Notes under the pieces: model-generated
The model's database searches: none
What the model was told of the DNA's origin: nothing
What the model saw: the letters and a program-made list of their open reading frames with translations, nothing else
Source of the DNA: Spirodela intermedia
Lineage: Eukaryota; Streptophyta; Magnoliopsida; Alismatales; Araceae
Assembly: GCA_902729315.2 (NCBI GenBank)
Contig: LR746264.1
Span: 870,501 to 934,500, forward strand
Direction: 5' to 3'
DNA: 64,000 nucleotides
Shown: in pieces, positions 13,103-24,796 of the stretch
Numbering within the stretch: the first letter of the stretch is position 1
Layout: every line of letters starts with the position of its first letter
Position numbers and translations under genes: made by a program

Positions 13103-13417
13103 TCACTGAGAACTCTTCAGAGCCTCTGCTTCTGCAATCGCCATGGGGTCCGTAGCCTCTGTTTCTTCTTCCTTCTCCCCATCGCGTTCTTCAGCCACCT
13201 TCTTTCTGTGCAGCTCCTCTGCAGCTTTCATGGCAGCCTCGTTTTCGGCCTGCAGTCGCTTCATCTCCTCCTCTTGCTGCTGCCTCTCGAACCAGGTATC
13301 AGCATCCGCCCAGACTTCCAAAAATTAAACAAAAAACAGATCATCAATAATAAAAAAAATGTGAGGGTAGAAAATTTTCGATCGAAGTATGGCCATCAAT
13401 CGATTATCACTGGGAAT

Positions 13418-13503
<86 letters not shown>

Positions 13504-13689
13504 GCGATTTTTGATACGCTCCCATTTGGATAGAACATAAGGTTAGGGCTTGAGAGACCCAATTCCTTCGGTGGAAGACCCGATTCAGCTCAAGAAAGGA
13601 ATCAATAACCTGACAAGAGGGAGATGGGAGATGCCCCCAGGAACCCTAGAGGGAGCCCAGAATCGAGTTCCACTGAAACAATGAGAGGG

Positions 13690-13754
<65 letters not shown>

Positions 13755-14168
13755 AGAGGAGTGTTCGTGAACTCACGGGGTTGGGCGGCCCAGCCCTGCT
13801 CCCCGCCCTTGATCCGCTCCGGGAGGGCGTAGTTGACAGTGAGGACCCTGCCGTAGAGCTCGGCGCCGTCCATGTTGTCCATGGCGGCTGTGGCGTCCTC
13901 CTTCTCGAGGAAGGTGACGAAGCCGAAAGATCGGTGCTTCTGGGTGGCCTGGTCCAAGGGCGTCTTCACGTCCTTGATCTCCCCGAAGGGTATGAACGCC
14001 GCGTGAAGAATGGACTCGTTCACCTCCTCCGCCAACCCCCCTGCGCCATCCCCCCCGCCCATCCAAGCACTATGTAAGCCTCATCAGGGCTCGCAGAGAG
14101 AGAGAGAGAGAGAGAGAGAGGGGAGACATACCGACGTAGAGGGTGTCCTTCTGCACCTGCTGATTCAT
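13103..14168 (-). CDS. RRM protein related to the RNA-binding part of cyclophilin 33 (PPIE-like, no cyclophilin domain)
   Basis: Single-RRM nuclear-type RNA-binding protein. Three exons on the minus strand, 14168-14132, 14040-13777 and 13314-13103, join in phase to 170 residues. The RRM begins almost at once: RNP2 is LYVGGL (10-15) and RNP1 is RSFGFVTF (49-56), where Ser replaces the usual Gly. [20 protein letters not shown] is very close to the animal CYP33/PPIE RRM, a spliceosome-associated isomerase. After the RRM come [17 protein letters not shown] and a charged helix rich in Glu, Ala and Lys. The peptidyl-prolyl isomerase domain of animal PPIE is absent and the stop is clean; plants have such RRM-only relatives, so this is likely the normal form. 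The exact plant function is not known to me. Introns contain GA microsatellites (CT in the sense strand). Confidence 0.93.
13419..13497. repeat. (GA)n microsatellite in RRM gene intron 2
   Basis: Nearly perfect GA dinucleotide run of about 78 bases on the plus strand, CT in the gene's sense strand, within the intron between 13315 and 13776. Confidence 0.95.
13691..13746. repeat. (GA)n microsatellite beside the RRM exon 2 donor
   Basis: GA run about 30 bases downstream of the exon 2 donor on the minus strand. It is the second large microsatellite in the same intron. Confidence 0.95.
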
Positions 14169-14604
14169 GGTGGCGCGAGAGAGGAGAACGCGAGGCTGCC
14201 GTCGCCGGAGAAGAGGATATAACAGCGGCTGCGATCACCCTGATAGACCTCGAATTTAAATTAATTAAAAATATAAAGTGACGAACAAAAACTCATATAA
14301 ATCGACTTTAAATATTTTAAAACGTTTTTTAAATAATTTTAAATCTCTCTCCCTGATGCCGTTTTGTGAAGTTAAGTATTTATCCAAAATTTATATGGGT
14401 CGTCTAAAAAAATATATATTTTTATAATCTTCCTCATGAATTAGTCCAGTAATTAGAGGTTGATGATGCCAAATCGTAATACTAGGGATGACATATGGAG
14501 GAAAAGAAGCTACATGGAGGAGATTGGGTCTACGTGGGCCCATATAGAGTAAGAGCCTGAGCCACATGGGCCTAGACGAGACCCATCTCATGCTCTCAAC
14601 CCAG

Positions 14605-14607
<3 letters not shown>

Positions 14608-14645
<38 letters not shown>
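14608..14645. repeat. (GA)n microsatellite
   Basis: GA dinucleotide run between the RRM gene and tRNA-Asp, on the 3' side of the minus-strand tRNA. Confidence 0.9.
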
Positions 14646-14647
<2 letters not shown>

Positions 14648-14704
14648 CACGTTGGCAGAAGGAAAAGGGGTTGGAGTGTGACTTTCCACGAATGATGGAG
14701 AAAT

Positions 14705-14709
14705 AAAAA
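14705..14709 (-). terminator. RNA polymerase III terminator of tRNA-Asp
   Basis: Five T residues on the minus strand begin about seven bases after the tRNA 3' end, the usual pol III stop signal. Confidence 0.7.
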
Positions 14710-14715
14710 GCTAAT

Positions 14716-14787
14716 CGCCGTTGCCGGGGATCGAACCCGGGTCACCCGCGTGACAGGCGGGAATACTTACCACTATACTACAACGAC
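14716..14787 (-). tRNA. tRNA-Asp (anticodon GUC)
   Basis: A 72-base cloverleaf can be drawn by hand. Acceptor stem GTCGTTG pairs with CAACGGC (one G-T pair), with G as discriminator base. The D arm contains TAGTATAGTGGTAAGTA, the anticodon loop CTGTCAC reads GUC, and the T arm holds the internal B box GGTTCGATCC. No CCA is encoded, as expected for a nuclear gene, and there is no intron. All arms look intact, so the gene is probably functional. Confidence 0.97.
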
Positions 14788-15366
14788 CTTGTTAGCTCAG
14801 TGACCACAGACCTTTTGAACCAACCTATTGGGCTAAAGCCTCATTATTAGGATCAAGAGCATCACTTCCAGGTACTTGATCCCCCTTCCCCGTACACCCT
14901 ATTGCTACTTTACAAGTGACAGAATATATTAGGGCAGACGTCAGCAAAACCCTAGGCCCAGGTGGAGGTGCAGAGATATCAACTCAACAGCCGGCAGCCC
15001 TGCTCCTTAAATGTCACCCCAACCCCCGTCTGATGGCCTCAACAGGCAAAGGAATCAACTCATCTCTTCATCACTTTACTGCAGCCTCCTCCTCCTCCAT
15101 GACCGCTCTCTGGAGTGTTCCCCATGGCCGGAACCAAGAGCTAGGGAGGAGGCATCTGCTGTCTTCTCCCCTCTCCCTTCTCGTAGGGCTCTTCTTCCTC
15201 GCATGGCGCGAGGGAGACCACCTTGCCCAGAAATGGGAAATCGCAGGCGTCCCCTCAGATCGAGTCATCCCCCCCAAATCCGTTAACAGTCGTTAGTCTT
15301 CTCCGGAGAAGGGAGGGAGGGGGAGAGAGAGAGAGAGAGAGAGAGAGGTTTGCATGGGGAGGGAAG
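14788..15366. other. Spacer upstream of the small open frame at 15367
   Basis: Moderately GC-rich sequence with a GA run at 15321-15348. Overlapping short frames occur in several phases; none resembles a known protein. Confidence 0.5.
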
Positions 15367-15630
15367 ATGGAGGAAGCAGCGCAGAGAGAGGGGTCGCCGT
15401 TGCCGGATTGGGAAGCCGAGGAATTGTCACATCGCTGCATCAGACTCGCGGCTCTGAACGCGGGAGTGCGCGCCGACAGGGAAGGCGGAAGGAGCGCCGC
15501 CTCTGCTTCCACCGCCGCGACGGCGACCGGGGGCCATACGGACGCTCTTCTCTCTTGTCTCCTCTGCTCTTCCTTCTCGTCAGTTTCTCAGGATCCCTAT
15601 ACTGCACATATCCAAGTCTTCCAGGTCTGA
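15367..15630 (+). CDS. Hypothetical small protein, 87 residues; may be a first exon
   Basis: GC-rich open frame from an ATG just after a GA tract (leader-like, as at several real genes here) to a TGA at 15628. It begins MEEAAQREGSPLPDWEAEEL, then has a Cys/Ile stretch, an Ala/Thr-rich segment and a Cys/Ser-rich end. I recognise no domain. The last codons contain a possible donor (CAG followed by GTCTGA), so this could be the first exon of a longer or broken gene, but no following exon is evident before the YABBY gene. Chance is a real alternative. Confidence 0.25.
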   Translation: MEEAAQREGSPLPDWEAEELSHRCIRLAALNAGVRADREGGRSAASASTAATATGGHTDALLSCLLCSSFSSVSQDPYTAHIQVFQV

Positions 15631-16554
15631 AACAAGCAATGCTTTGTTTGCAACGAGTTTCCCATAACTAAGATCATTTCAGTGTGGGATCCAAAGAATG
15701 GATAAATATTGACAATAAAATAACCTGATAACGGCTATTATCTATAATCAATAATATCCATAATTTATTTCATATTTTCACATTTTTATATTAAATAAAA
15801 TTTGGGATTTTTTTGGTGTAAAGTTGTTTTTTATGAATAAAAATGTAGCCTTCCTCCCACGATTACTACTACTATATGGTCATCAAATAATAGTTTGTTC
15901 CAATTTAAAAAATACGATTATTGATGTGAATATTGTGGTACATATGAAGCATCAATCTATCTATATTAACATCAGCATCCGACAAACTCGGGTCTCCAGC
16001 TGGCCTTTTCCCATCTGAAATAGGGTTTAGACTTGCTGCACATTCCAATACCTGCCATCCTCAGTACGCCTTGATCTAAGGGAATTATCGATCAACCCAT
16101 CCAATAAATCGAATTCTAACAACCTGAACATGGAACTTCCCACCGAGCTGAAACACAAGTTTCAATCAAAGAAGAACACTCCGCTGAATGATCCAGCCAC
16201 CGTCTCCGATCGGTGATCAGAGATGGTGCAGTGAGGAGGTGGGGAAGAAGACGGGGGATCGATATCTCTCCTAATTTATCGCCAACGGTGACCGACACAG
16301 GTCCAGGTGTCGTTAGGGGTGTAGTCAACTCCCAGCGTCATTGCTACAAGGGAAGTGTGCTAGATTCTTGTCCATTTGTTATTATTTTATTTGACGCTGT
16401 CGGGGCCGTTCTCGTACGAACATCACATCAACCTTTCAATCTTCATCTTCTTCCTCGTCCTCTTCTTCACCCTGCCTTCACACTCCTCCCTCTCCGTCTC
16501 CTTTTCTTCTCTCCCTTCCAAGGCCTCGTCCCTGATCTTCTTCCTCTTCTGGAG
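15631..16554. other. Promoter and leader region of the YABBY gene
   Basis: An AT-rich part (15660-16010) precedes a mixed region with GTCAACT near 16325 and a CT-rich stretch at 16440-16540 ending at the ATG. No coding signal is seen. Confidence 0.5.
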
Positions 16555-18463
16555 ATGGATCCAGCTTCTGCTCCTCCACCGGAGCACCTGTGCTACGTCC
16601 GCTGCAACTACTGCAACACAGTCCTCGCGGTAATCTGAAAAGCTTTGCAGATGCAGATACGAGAGAGCGAGAGAGAGCGAGGGAGAGAGTTGAAGCCAAC
16701 TTCTCTCCATTTCTGTCACAACTACGGTGAAGTGCAGGGAGAGATTCATCCAAGGGAAGATTCTTCGTGAAAATTTACAGAAATCCCTCCCTCTCTCTCT
16801 ATAAGTTGGTAGAGCCCGAGTAGAGAGATTTCCGTTCGAGTATCGTCTCTCCACACCTACGTTAGCTCACAGGAAACCAAGTTTTGCTGTTGGCGGTGGA
16901 AACTTTTCGTGAAAATTCTCACAAGAGATCCATCTTTTTCCCTTTCTAGATTAGTACAGAGAACATGGATTGAGGGATTTCTCTTCGAGTATCACTTCAC
17001 AACACTTGTCTTAACTAAATATTTCAAGTTGAGGTGGACCTTGGTCCTGGGAAATACCCCCTGAAAGTTCTTGGGCATGATCTCTCTCTCTCTCTTTCTC
17101 TCTAGATGAGTAAGGAGAGCCAAGTTCGAGATATTTGTTGATCTTTTCATCCGTTACTCTTCCACTCTCGTTACCTTCAGGTTACCTTCCTCACCATCTG
17201 CAGAAGGGAAACCCTAAAGGATTTCATTCACTTTGGATCTACCCCTCAGAACCCACATACCATTTTGTTTTGCTTGCTAGTCTTCCTGCTCAAATTATAC
17301 GCTTGAATACAAAAGGTAAGATATTTAGACGACCCAGATGGTTTGATTTCAGGTGGGAGTCCCATGCAGAAGACTGATGGAGACCGTGACAGTGAAGTGT
17401 GGTCATTGCAACAACCTGTCCTTCCTCAGTACCAGGCCTCTGGTGCATTCCCACTGTGCAGACTTGAATATGGCCCTGGGCTTGGGGATTCAGGTGAGTC
17501 GAGTCTCCGCGAAATCCTTAGAAGCTCTTGTTGACATGAATCTAGGGTTTCTCGAAGGAATAGTTAACTACTAGATCAATCTAGGGTTTTCGGATTTTGA
17601 GTTATATTTCTAGAAGAATCATTGTTAGAATGATTCTACACTTTTTTTGAAAAAAGGTTTACTTCCTATTGGTTAGGATTTGATGGATATAATTTAATCT
17701 CCTCCTGTCCTGACTATTATTAGGGTTTTAATGATTCCTCTTTGAAAATGGATTAGGGTTCATGCAACGACCACAAGAGGCCGTCGATGTCCATGGGGTC
17801 GTCATCAGCAGCCACCCAAGAGCCCAAGGCACCCTATGTTGTAAAACGTGTGTAATATCGCCTCTTCCACCTCACTCTTGATCACTCGCAGAACAAGAAC
17901 AATAAAAGGTTTTGCTTCATTTGTCTGACGTTATTCGGTGTTCTTGTATCTGATTTTTGGACAGCTCCAGAGAGGAAGCACCGGGTTCCGTCGGCATACA
18001 ACCGGTTTATGAAGTAAGAATGACAGATCTAGATAATGAAAAAAATATCAAGGAAAACAAGAACTTGAACTTGTAATGGAGTTGTGATCTCAGTCAAGAT
18101 CATGAACTTCCATGTTCTAGAGTAATCTTCAGAGTTTCTTGATCTGGATCCCGGCCAAAAACTCATATTCTACGGCCAATTTCAGAGTAGTTATTTTTGG
18201 TTAGCTTTATATGTTTAAAATAATAAACCCGACCCACAGATCACAGTTGGCTATCTGGTCTTTCAGACTGCGCATGAAGCCTTCTCCACTGAGGATATAA
18301 TTCCTCTGCGCTTCCAGTTAGTCAAATACAATGAGAAGATTTAAGGAATGTAATTTGAAGACTTCGGAATTTATTGCACAGGGAGGAGATACAACGGATC
18401 AAGGCTGCCCACCCTGACATCCCCCATCGAGAAGCGTTCAGCATGGCATCAAAGAACGTAAGA

Positions 18464-18494
<31 letters not shown>

Positions 18495-19245
18495 CTTTTA
18501 GAACTAATAGAAACAAATTATTTGAGTAAATATCATCTCTGTAACTTCTCTTTTTTTATGGTTTATAATGACAGTGGGCTAAGAACGATCCTCAATCAAA
18601 CAACAGCAAACTTGTGGATGAACGCAGCAGGAAGGTGAAAATGGGAACTTATCAACATGTTAGTAAGAAAACCATTTCTCTACTTTATAAGTCCAGAGAT
18701 TGGTCCATTTTGCATGTAGGCATCAAAATTAAGCATTTATTGGTCGTTTTTCTTCATCCATGCCCAGTATGGTTTCTACAGCATATATACCCTTCAAGTC
18801 CAAAATCTATTTTTATCACCTCGTGCTTGGCTTACAATCGCTCACTCACGTGTTCATCGTTCTGTGCCTCTCCTTACCTCCATCCCTCTCTCTCTCCCTC
18901 TCTTCCTCCCTTCCTCCTTCCCTCCTCTCTCTCTCTCTGCCTCCCTTCATCCCTCCCTCCCAACAGGCGCACAGATGCCTGGTGGGATAGGCCCGGGATT
19001 CTATGGCTCCAAACTGGAACATATTTTCCGTGCTTTTCTCTTGGGAGCGAGTGAGACCAGGGCTGTCCTCGGCCTAAACTGTTGATAGCCCTGATGATAA
19101 ATTTTCCATATCATGACTTTGATTAAAAATGGGCTCATACTCAAACCTTTTGCTTTAAGTCCATGTCCAGGTGCTGCAAGAGCGACCCAGTGGAGTGATG
19201 GGTGAAGGGTTCGATGCTTTTAAGCAGCTCGAACGCCGAAATTAA
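16555..19245 (+). CDS. DL: YABBY transcription factor, DROOPING LEAF / CRABS CLAW type
   Basis: Nuclear DNA-binding protein; in rice DL specifies carpels and the leaf midrib, and CRC acts in Arabidopsis carpels and nectaries. Seven exons join in phase: 16555-16629, 17353-17493, 17757-17847, 17965-18013, 18382-18457, 18575-18634 and 19171-19245, giving 188 residues (rice DL is about 194). The zinc finger uses Cys17, Cys20, Cys41 and Cys44, followed by NNLSFLSTRPLV and DLNMALGLGIQ. The HMG-like YABBY domain covers about 103-148 (RVPSAYNRFMKEEIQRIKAA, then HPDIPHREAFSMASKNWA). The end GFDAFKQLERRN resembles the DL C-terminus and differs from other YABBY subfamilies, which end after a WAHFPHIHFGL-type segment. 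The last exon was placed by phase and this match. CT microsatellites lie in introns 1 and 5. The next gene downstream is a SEPALLATA-like MADS gene in the same orientation. Confidence 0.93.
18463..18490. repeat. (CT)n microsatellite after YABBY exon 5 donor
   Basis: CT run beginning five bases after the exon 5 donor GT at 18458, pyrimidine on the sense strand. Confidence 0.9.
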
Positions 19246-21067
19246 CTGTCTCTCTCCTTCGGAGAGGCCTTTGTATCTCGATTAGTAGTACCGTTTCGAA
19301 CACTTGAAAGCCTTTGATGAACCGCACATGTTGGTAGATGTTTCCTTCCTTTAATGTTGTAACGACCATGGTTTCATGTCAACCGGCAATGTTTCGTTTT
19401 ATATGCCTTAAATCAACGACACAACTGGAGTTTATAGGTGCTATTTTCCCATTGATCTGTTGCTCTGTCTGTGTGTAATGGTGGCGATGGGGGTGGCTTG
19501 GCTGTGGCCTGTGTTTATGCATGCACAGACACGTTGCGTGTGTGTGTGTGTCTGTGTGTGTGTGTGTTTGAGAGAGGGAGAGAGAGAGAGAGAGCGTATG
19601 TGTTTTCTTCAGCCTGGCTCCCTTATCTAATTGCGGGCATGGGGCATCACCAAAGGTAGAGGGGCGTGGCCAAAGTTCCTAGACGGATGGTAATTTATTC
19701 TTAGCCTGGTATATATGCAATAGATAGATAGAGAGCATGCACACATTGATCGAAGTCTCATATAAAATGTCCTTGATGCACTCAACAAAATACTTGGCCG
19801 AGTACTACTATCATTTCCATGAACACCATGCTTCGTGATTTCATGCTCTCCCTCCTGGAGATCTTCCATGATTAATTAGTTCTATGTATGATATTAGTAG
19901 ATTTTCTAGCTCTATGTATCGTATTGGTAGGATATTAGTAGCATGGCTTCATGACCCATTTAATAATTAAAAGGAAGGTCCTTCCCATGATACTGTATTT
20001 TTATTTTATTCGACAAAATATTGGTCAATAATTTGATGTTTCTTTTATCCAAGCATCTACTTGATCATTGTTAGAAAACATATTTTACATGAGACTTTCC
20101 TAATTATAATACCATTATAAACATATTTTTACCTTCACTTTTCTATTTTATATTGGGCTATTTTTCTAATACCGCGTGTAATTGTAGGTCAAGATTTTAC
20201 AAGAACTTAAATAAATAAAAGGATATGAAATATTTTTTTAGTGTTATATGTTGATAAATGGACACATGGTGGTCATAGAGGCATTTGATCACTAGTCATA
20301 TTTAACCCTAATAATTAAAATGAGCTGACCCATTTTTTCCACCCGCCGTCATTCTGCCCGGCTCAAATTGTACCTCGCTTGCCTGATGTGGTTGTCTTGT
20401 GGGACCCATCTAGCTTCTTACTATACGGAGGGTTAAGGCCCTACTATGCTAGCCCGTTGACCCGGCCAGACTCGTGTACTCCAACAAGATTAACCATCCT
20501 AGAGAAGCTAGAAAACTCAAGTTATCAGCCTGAGCTTGGTAATAGAGAAAATTGCTATGCAATTATAATGGAACATCAGGTTGTATATGGTTTACAATCG
20601 ATCAATGAGTAAAACAAAGTATTTTATTTAAAAAATATGCAGGTATGGTTTTTTCAAGCTTTATGTCCCTTTTATGGTAGTTTTAAATGAATATTATAAA
20701 GAAATGATTGTAAGACATACAACTTGCTAGTTGTGTTGGAAAATCTAATATTTATTGTAGTTATGTCTGAAAAATACATAACTTTGGTATATTTAATGAT
20801 ATCTAGCAACTGTTTGATAAAGTATTAGGATAAAAGCGAACATTATTCATGGAACACGAATCATATTTAGAGAATATGATCCATTTATTAGCCATATATT
20901 GATTTTGGTTTGCATTAGATCCCTCAACTTATGTTAACTAACTACTAAAGATTAGTCTAACAATCAAGTCAATGCGAATCCAGAAACCTGGTGACCTTCA
21001 GTTTGGCAGTTGACTCGGAAGGGTTGCGCCGCACTGCACTCGTCAGCCATTGCAACTGAAGATGCAA

Positions 21068-21225
21068 CCTTTCTCTCTCTCTCTCACTCCGACGATACAT
21101 GATGACCTTTCACTCTCGCTCTCTTTCTCACTCCGACGACCCATGATGACCCTTTATTCCCTCTCTCTCTCTCTCTTACTCGGACGACTCATGATGACCC
21201 TTCATTCTCTCTCTCTCTCTTCAGG
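21068..21225 (+). repeat. Degenerate minisatellite, about three copies
   Basis: Three imperfect copies of a unit of roughly 50-60 bases, each a CT run followed by a variant of CACTCCGACGACCCATGATG and a short ACCCTT-like tail. Copies differ by several substitutions and by the length of the CT part. Confidence 0.7.
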
Positions 21226-22297
21226 GTGCCTCTGTTCTCAGGCGTCTCATCAAGCCGTTGTGAGCGGATGGCAGAGTCGACGTTGACAGCTGTCGGTCTC
21301 TTACTCTCGCCTCCTGCCACCGCCCAATCACGTCTCCTCCAGCCAGCCGTGTTGCAGTAGATCTTCATCGTAATGACTCAAATACCCTTATATTTACTTA
21401 AAATACCCATCATAGCCAGCCATCTGCGTATCTTTGAAAGACAAAAATATCTCTCCTTTTTCATAAACAACGCCTATGTTAACTCAGCCGCACGTTTTGC
21501 TCCAACACTCTCGGCCTCACTCGTTAAGGGAACATGTGGTCAACGGGAGAATCCTGATCCTATCTTGATTATGGGGGAGATCACTATGTTGTCAACTCTT
21601 AGTCTGGTCAACTCAAGTGGACTAGATCAGATATCACCAATCATAGAACTCAACAGATGACCGACCCATATCAGCTTGGGCCATCCTTGGGTGGGGTTTG
21701 ACCTTTGCCATCTAATCATTGTTAGTCACCCAATTTACTTGTGTGAAATTAAGAAGTGGGGTTTAATTAATCAATTTCTCAATATTTTTATGATAAGATT
21801 TCTTTTCTTCAATCGATTTTCTCTTTGACTTCTTAATTTGTACAGTCTTTCTAGATTTATAATGAATGACTAATGTATTTTCTAACGTATTTTAATACAA
21901 ACTATTAATTCACTTCTAATGATAGGCCTAATGATTGACCCATATCAGATTGATTTGACCTTTTCAAATCATCTAATCGATTCAATCTTTACCTCAATCG
22001 TGTGATCGATAGCAGTTGCATGGTCAGACCTTGTACGCTCAATTTACTTGCATGATTTTGCCCATGTATATCTATCCTAGTATGTATTAATATATTTGAC
22101 AAAAAAATAGAGATTCCTTAGCAGCCTAGTAGGAGTAGTTGACTTTGATGCACTAATGATCAATCCATTTCTGGAAAAGTTACGACCAAACTATGGTATC
22201 GAAATATGTAGTTAATCACAGTCTTGTTGGTCTATCAATGAAGACACCCCTTCAATACGACAACCAAAGTTTCATTGAACACCGTCCAAAGCTCAGT

Positions 22298-22343
22298 TGA
22301 CCTGATTCATTTGGAAGACAAAGACCAAGTTGACCAAGTTGAC
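22298..22343 (+). promoter_or_regulatory. Cluster of three W-box-like TTGACC motifs
   Basis: Three TTGACC sites within 46 bases, two spaced nine bases apart (AAGTTGACCAAGTTGACC). WRKY factors bind TTGAC[CT]. They lie 1.2 kb before the MADS-box ATG; any role is inferred. Confidence 0.4.
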
Positions 22344-22590
22344 CCATGCTTTTAAAGGTACATATGGGCCAGAAATTTGAACTGCATCTCTCTCTCTCTC
22401 TCTCATATTGCGGGGTGAGTGTTGTGCCGGGCTTCGGGCTTCATAATTTGCGGGCCTGAATCCCGTTTCCTGACAATTTTCCGGCCCCTTGAAGCCCGTA
22501 GAGAGATATTTTGACGGTGATGTGTGGTGGAAGTCGGGCGATTTGGACGGCCAGGATGTTCCGGCGGGTGTGGAAGTGGGACGTTCAATC

Positions 22591-22600
22591 GACACGTGTC
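22591..22600. promoter_or_regulatory. Palindromic G-box, GACACGTGTC
   Basis: Perfect 10-base palindrome around CACGTG, the core bound by bZIP and bHLH factors, 0.95 kb before the MADS-box start codon. Confidence 0.4.
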
Positions 22601-22898
22601 GAGGAAAAAGGTCGGATCGTTTAAGGTTCTCGGTCTCGCTCCTCGGACTTCGCGGCAGAGATCGCGTAATAAATCTGACTGCTCGGAATATTTCCTAAAA
22701 GGCAGCATAAGTTTTTATTTATTCATGTAACCATAACACACGGAAAATTTCGTCGCAGATCCCAACTATCAACTCTACAAAGGGTGTAAATATAAATGTT
22801 ATTTATATGGTGCATATAATATTCTTATTTTCGTTTATGGGAGCGAAACACAATGTGCAACCATCGCCTTCAACGTCACCACCTCTGTAAGAATTCAT

Positions 22899-23144
<246 letters not shown>

Positions 23145-23545
23145 GGACTTACCTTCACAGTAAAAACACACATGAGAGTGAAGGGGGGAGGGAGGAGGAG
23201 CGAGAGTGAAAAGGGTGGAGTGTGGGAGTAAAGAAGAGTGCCCTCCATCCGCAGACCTCATAAGTCGCCCCTCCCCTTCTCCTCTTCTGTGCATGCATCC
23301 GCGTTCATCCGCTCGTAGCTTTCCCTGTGATCGTCGGATCCTTTGCCATTTTCGGCACTGCGGTAAAGGAAAGAAAAAGAGGGGGAGACCCACTGGAGGA
23401 GGCAAGAGAGAGAAAGAGAGAGAGGCCGAGAGCGTCAGGGAGGAGGAGGGGAGACGGGTGATAGGTGGATCGAAGAAGAAAGAGATCCAGAAGAGAGCGT
23501 CGGGAGAGCGTAGCAGGTGCAGAAGAAGAGGAGAGAGAGAGAGGC

Positions 23546-24718
23546 ATGGGGAGAGGGAGGGTTGAGTTAAAGAGGATCGAGAACAAGATAAACAGGCAGG
23601 TGACGTTCGCCAAGAGGCGGAACGGGCTGATGAAGAAGGCTTACGAGCTCTCCGTCCTTTGCGATGCCGAGGTTGCCCTGATCATCTTCTCCAACCGCGG
23701 CAAGCTCTTCGAGTTCAGCAGCAACAGGTGACCAAACTCCTGGGCTCCCCCTTTGCCCCTCCATGCCTATCTTATCTCATCCTACAAAAGAAAATACGAT
23801 TATAGTTTCTGTGTTTCGCCGGAGAAATAAATAATCGGCTGATTAAGGCGTTGATGATGGGAAAATCATTCCATATATCGATAGATCCATCGTTCCTTCA
23901 GGACTGGAGCTCAGATCTCAGAAGATATGGCGACCGGGATGGCCTGATCTTCTGTCTGATGTTTTTTATAGGGCCTCATCCAATTTCTCCTTGAACATGG
24001 AGAAAACCCTGATCTAAGCCGCATCTCTCTAGATTTCTAAGTACCTATTAAGCTTATTTCTATTTCTTTCACCTGATTTTTTCTGGATATTTCATGTTGC
24101 TGTTTATTTTTTTTGCCATCTGCTCTCCCCGGATAAAACGTTTTAGGGCCAGTGCGCAGCTGTTCTTCTCCTGTATCTTTTTTCAAACTTTATCGTCGAC
24201 TGGTACCCAGATTAGGGTTTGCTCAAAGAATCTCTCTCTCTCCCTCCCTCCCTCCCTCCCCCCCGCCCGATAATATCCCGTTTCATTTCCGGATGCGTAG
24301 AAATCTCTCAGGTCTATTTCAGACGTCGTCCATGGTGCAAAAACTGCCTCTTTCCTTCTCGCTGCCTTCTGTCTGTGTCTGTGACCTCCGAGGTCTTAGG
24401 TTGTCGGAAACGGCTCTTCCAACTGCTGGGTCTTCCTCCGCTCTCTTAATTTCTTCGAGTTATCTTTCTCTCTGACCTTCAGATCAAATAGCTGGTTCGT
24501 CTTCCCGCTGGGTATTCTCTTCCCCCAGGTCGCCGTCTCCATCTTCTTCCTCCTACTAACACCGAAGAGTGTTTGCAGTCATAATCATGCCTGAAATGCT
24601 TCTGTGACAGAAGCTAGACTCGACCCAGGCTCAAAAACTCAAGCTTTTCCTACGTGTCTCTCCCTAGCTTCACGTTCTTATTTTCCATAATTAAGTAGAG
24701 TGATACAGCGAGCGAGCG

Positions 24719-24796
<78 letters not shown>

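Larger units (their letters stand above)
19246..22902. other. Spacer between the YABBY and MADS-box genes
   Basis: Holds the YABBY 3' UTR, a short GT-rich repeat near 19536-19568, an AT-rich middle (19870-21000), a degenerate minisatellite at about 21068-21225, and a GC-richer block at 22400-22680. Three TTGACC motifs fall at 22298-22343 and a GACACGTGTC palindrome at 22591. Short open frames are present but none looks like a known protein. Confidence 0.5.

Noticed and set aside
18614-19054. 146-residue frame overlapping the YABBY exon 6/intron 6 boundary
   Set aside because: It is read-through of the intron after exon 6; the splice to 19171 restores the family C-terminus.
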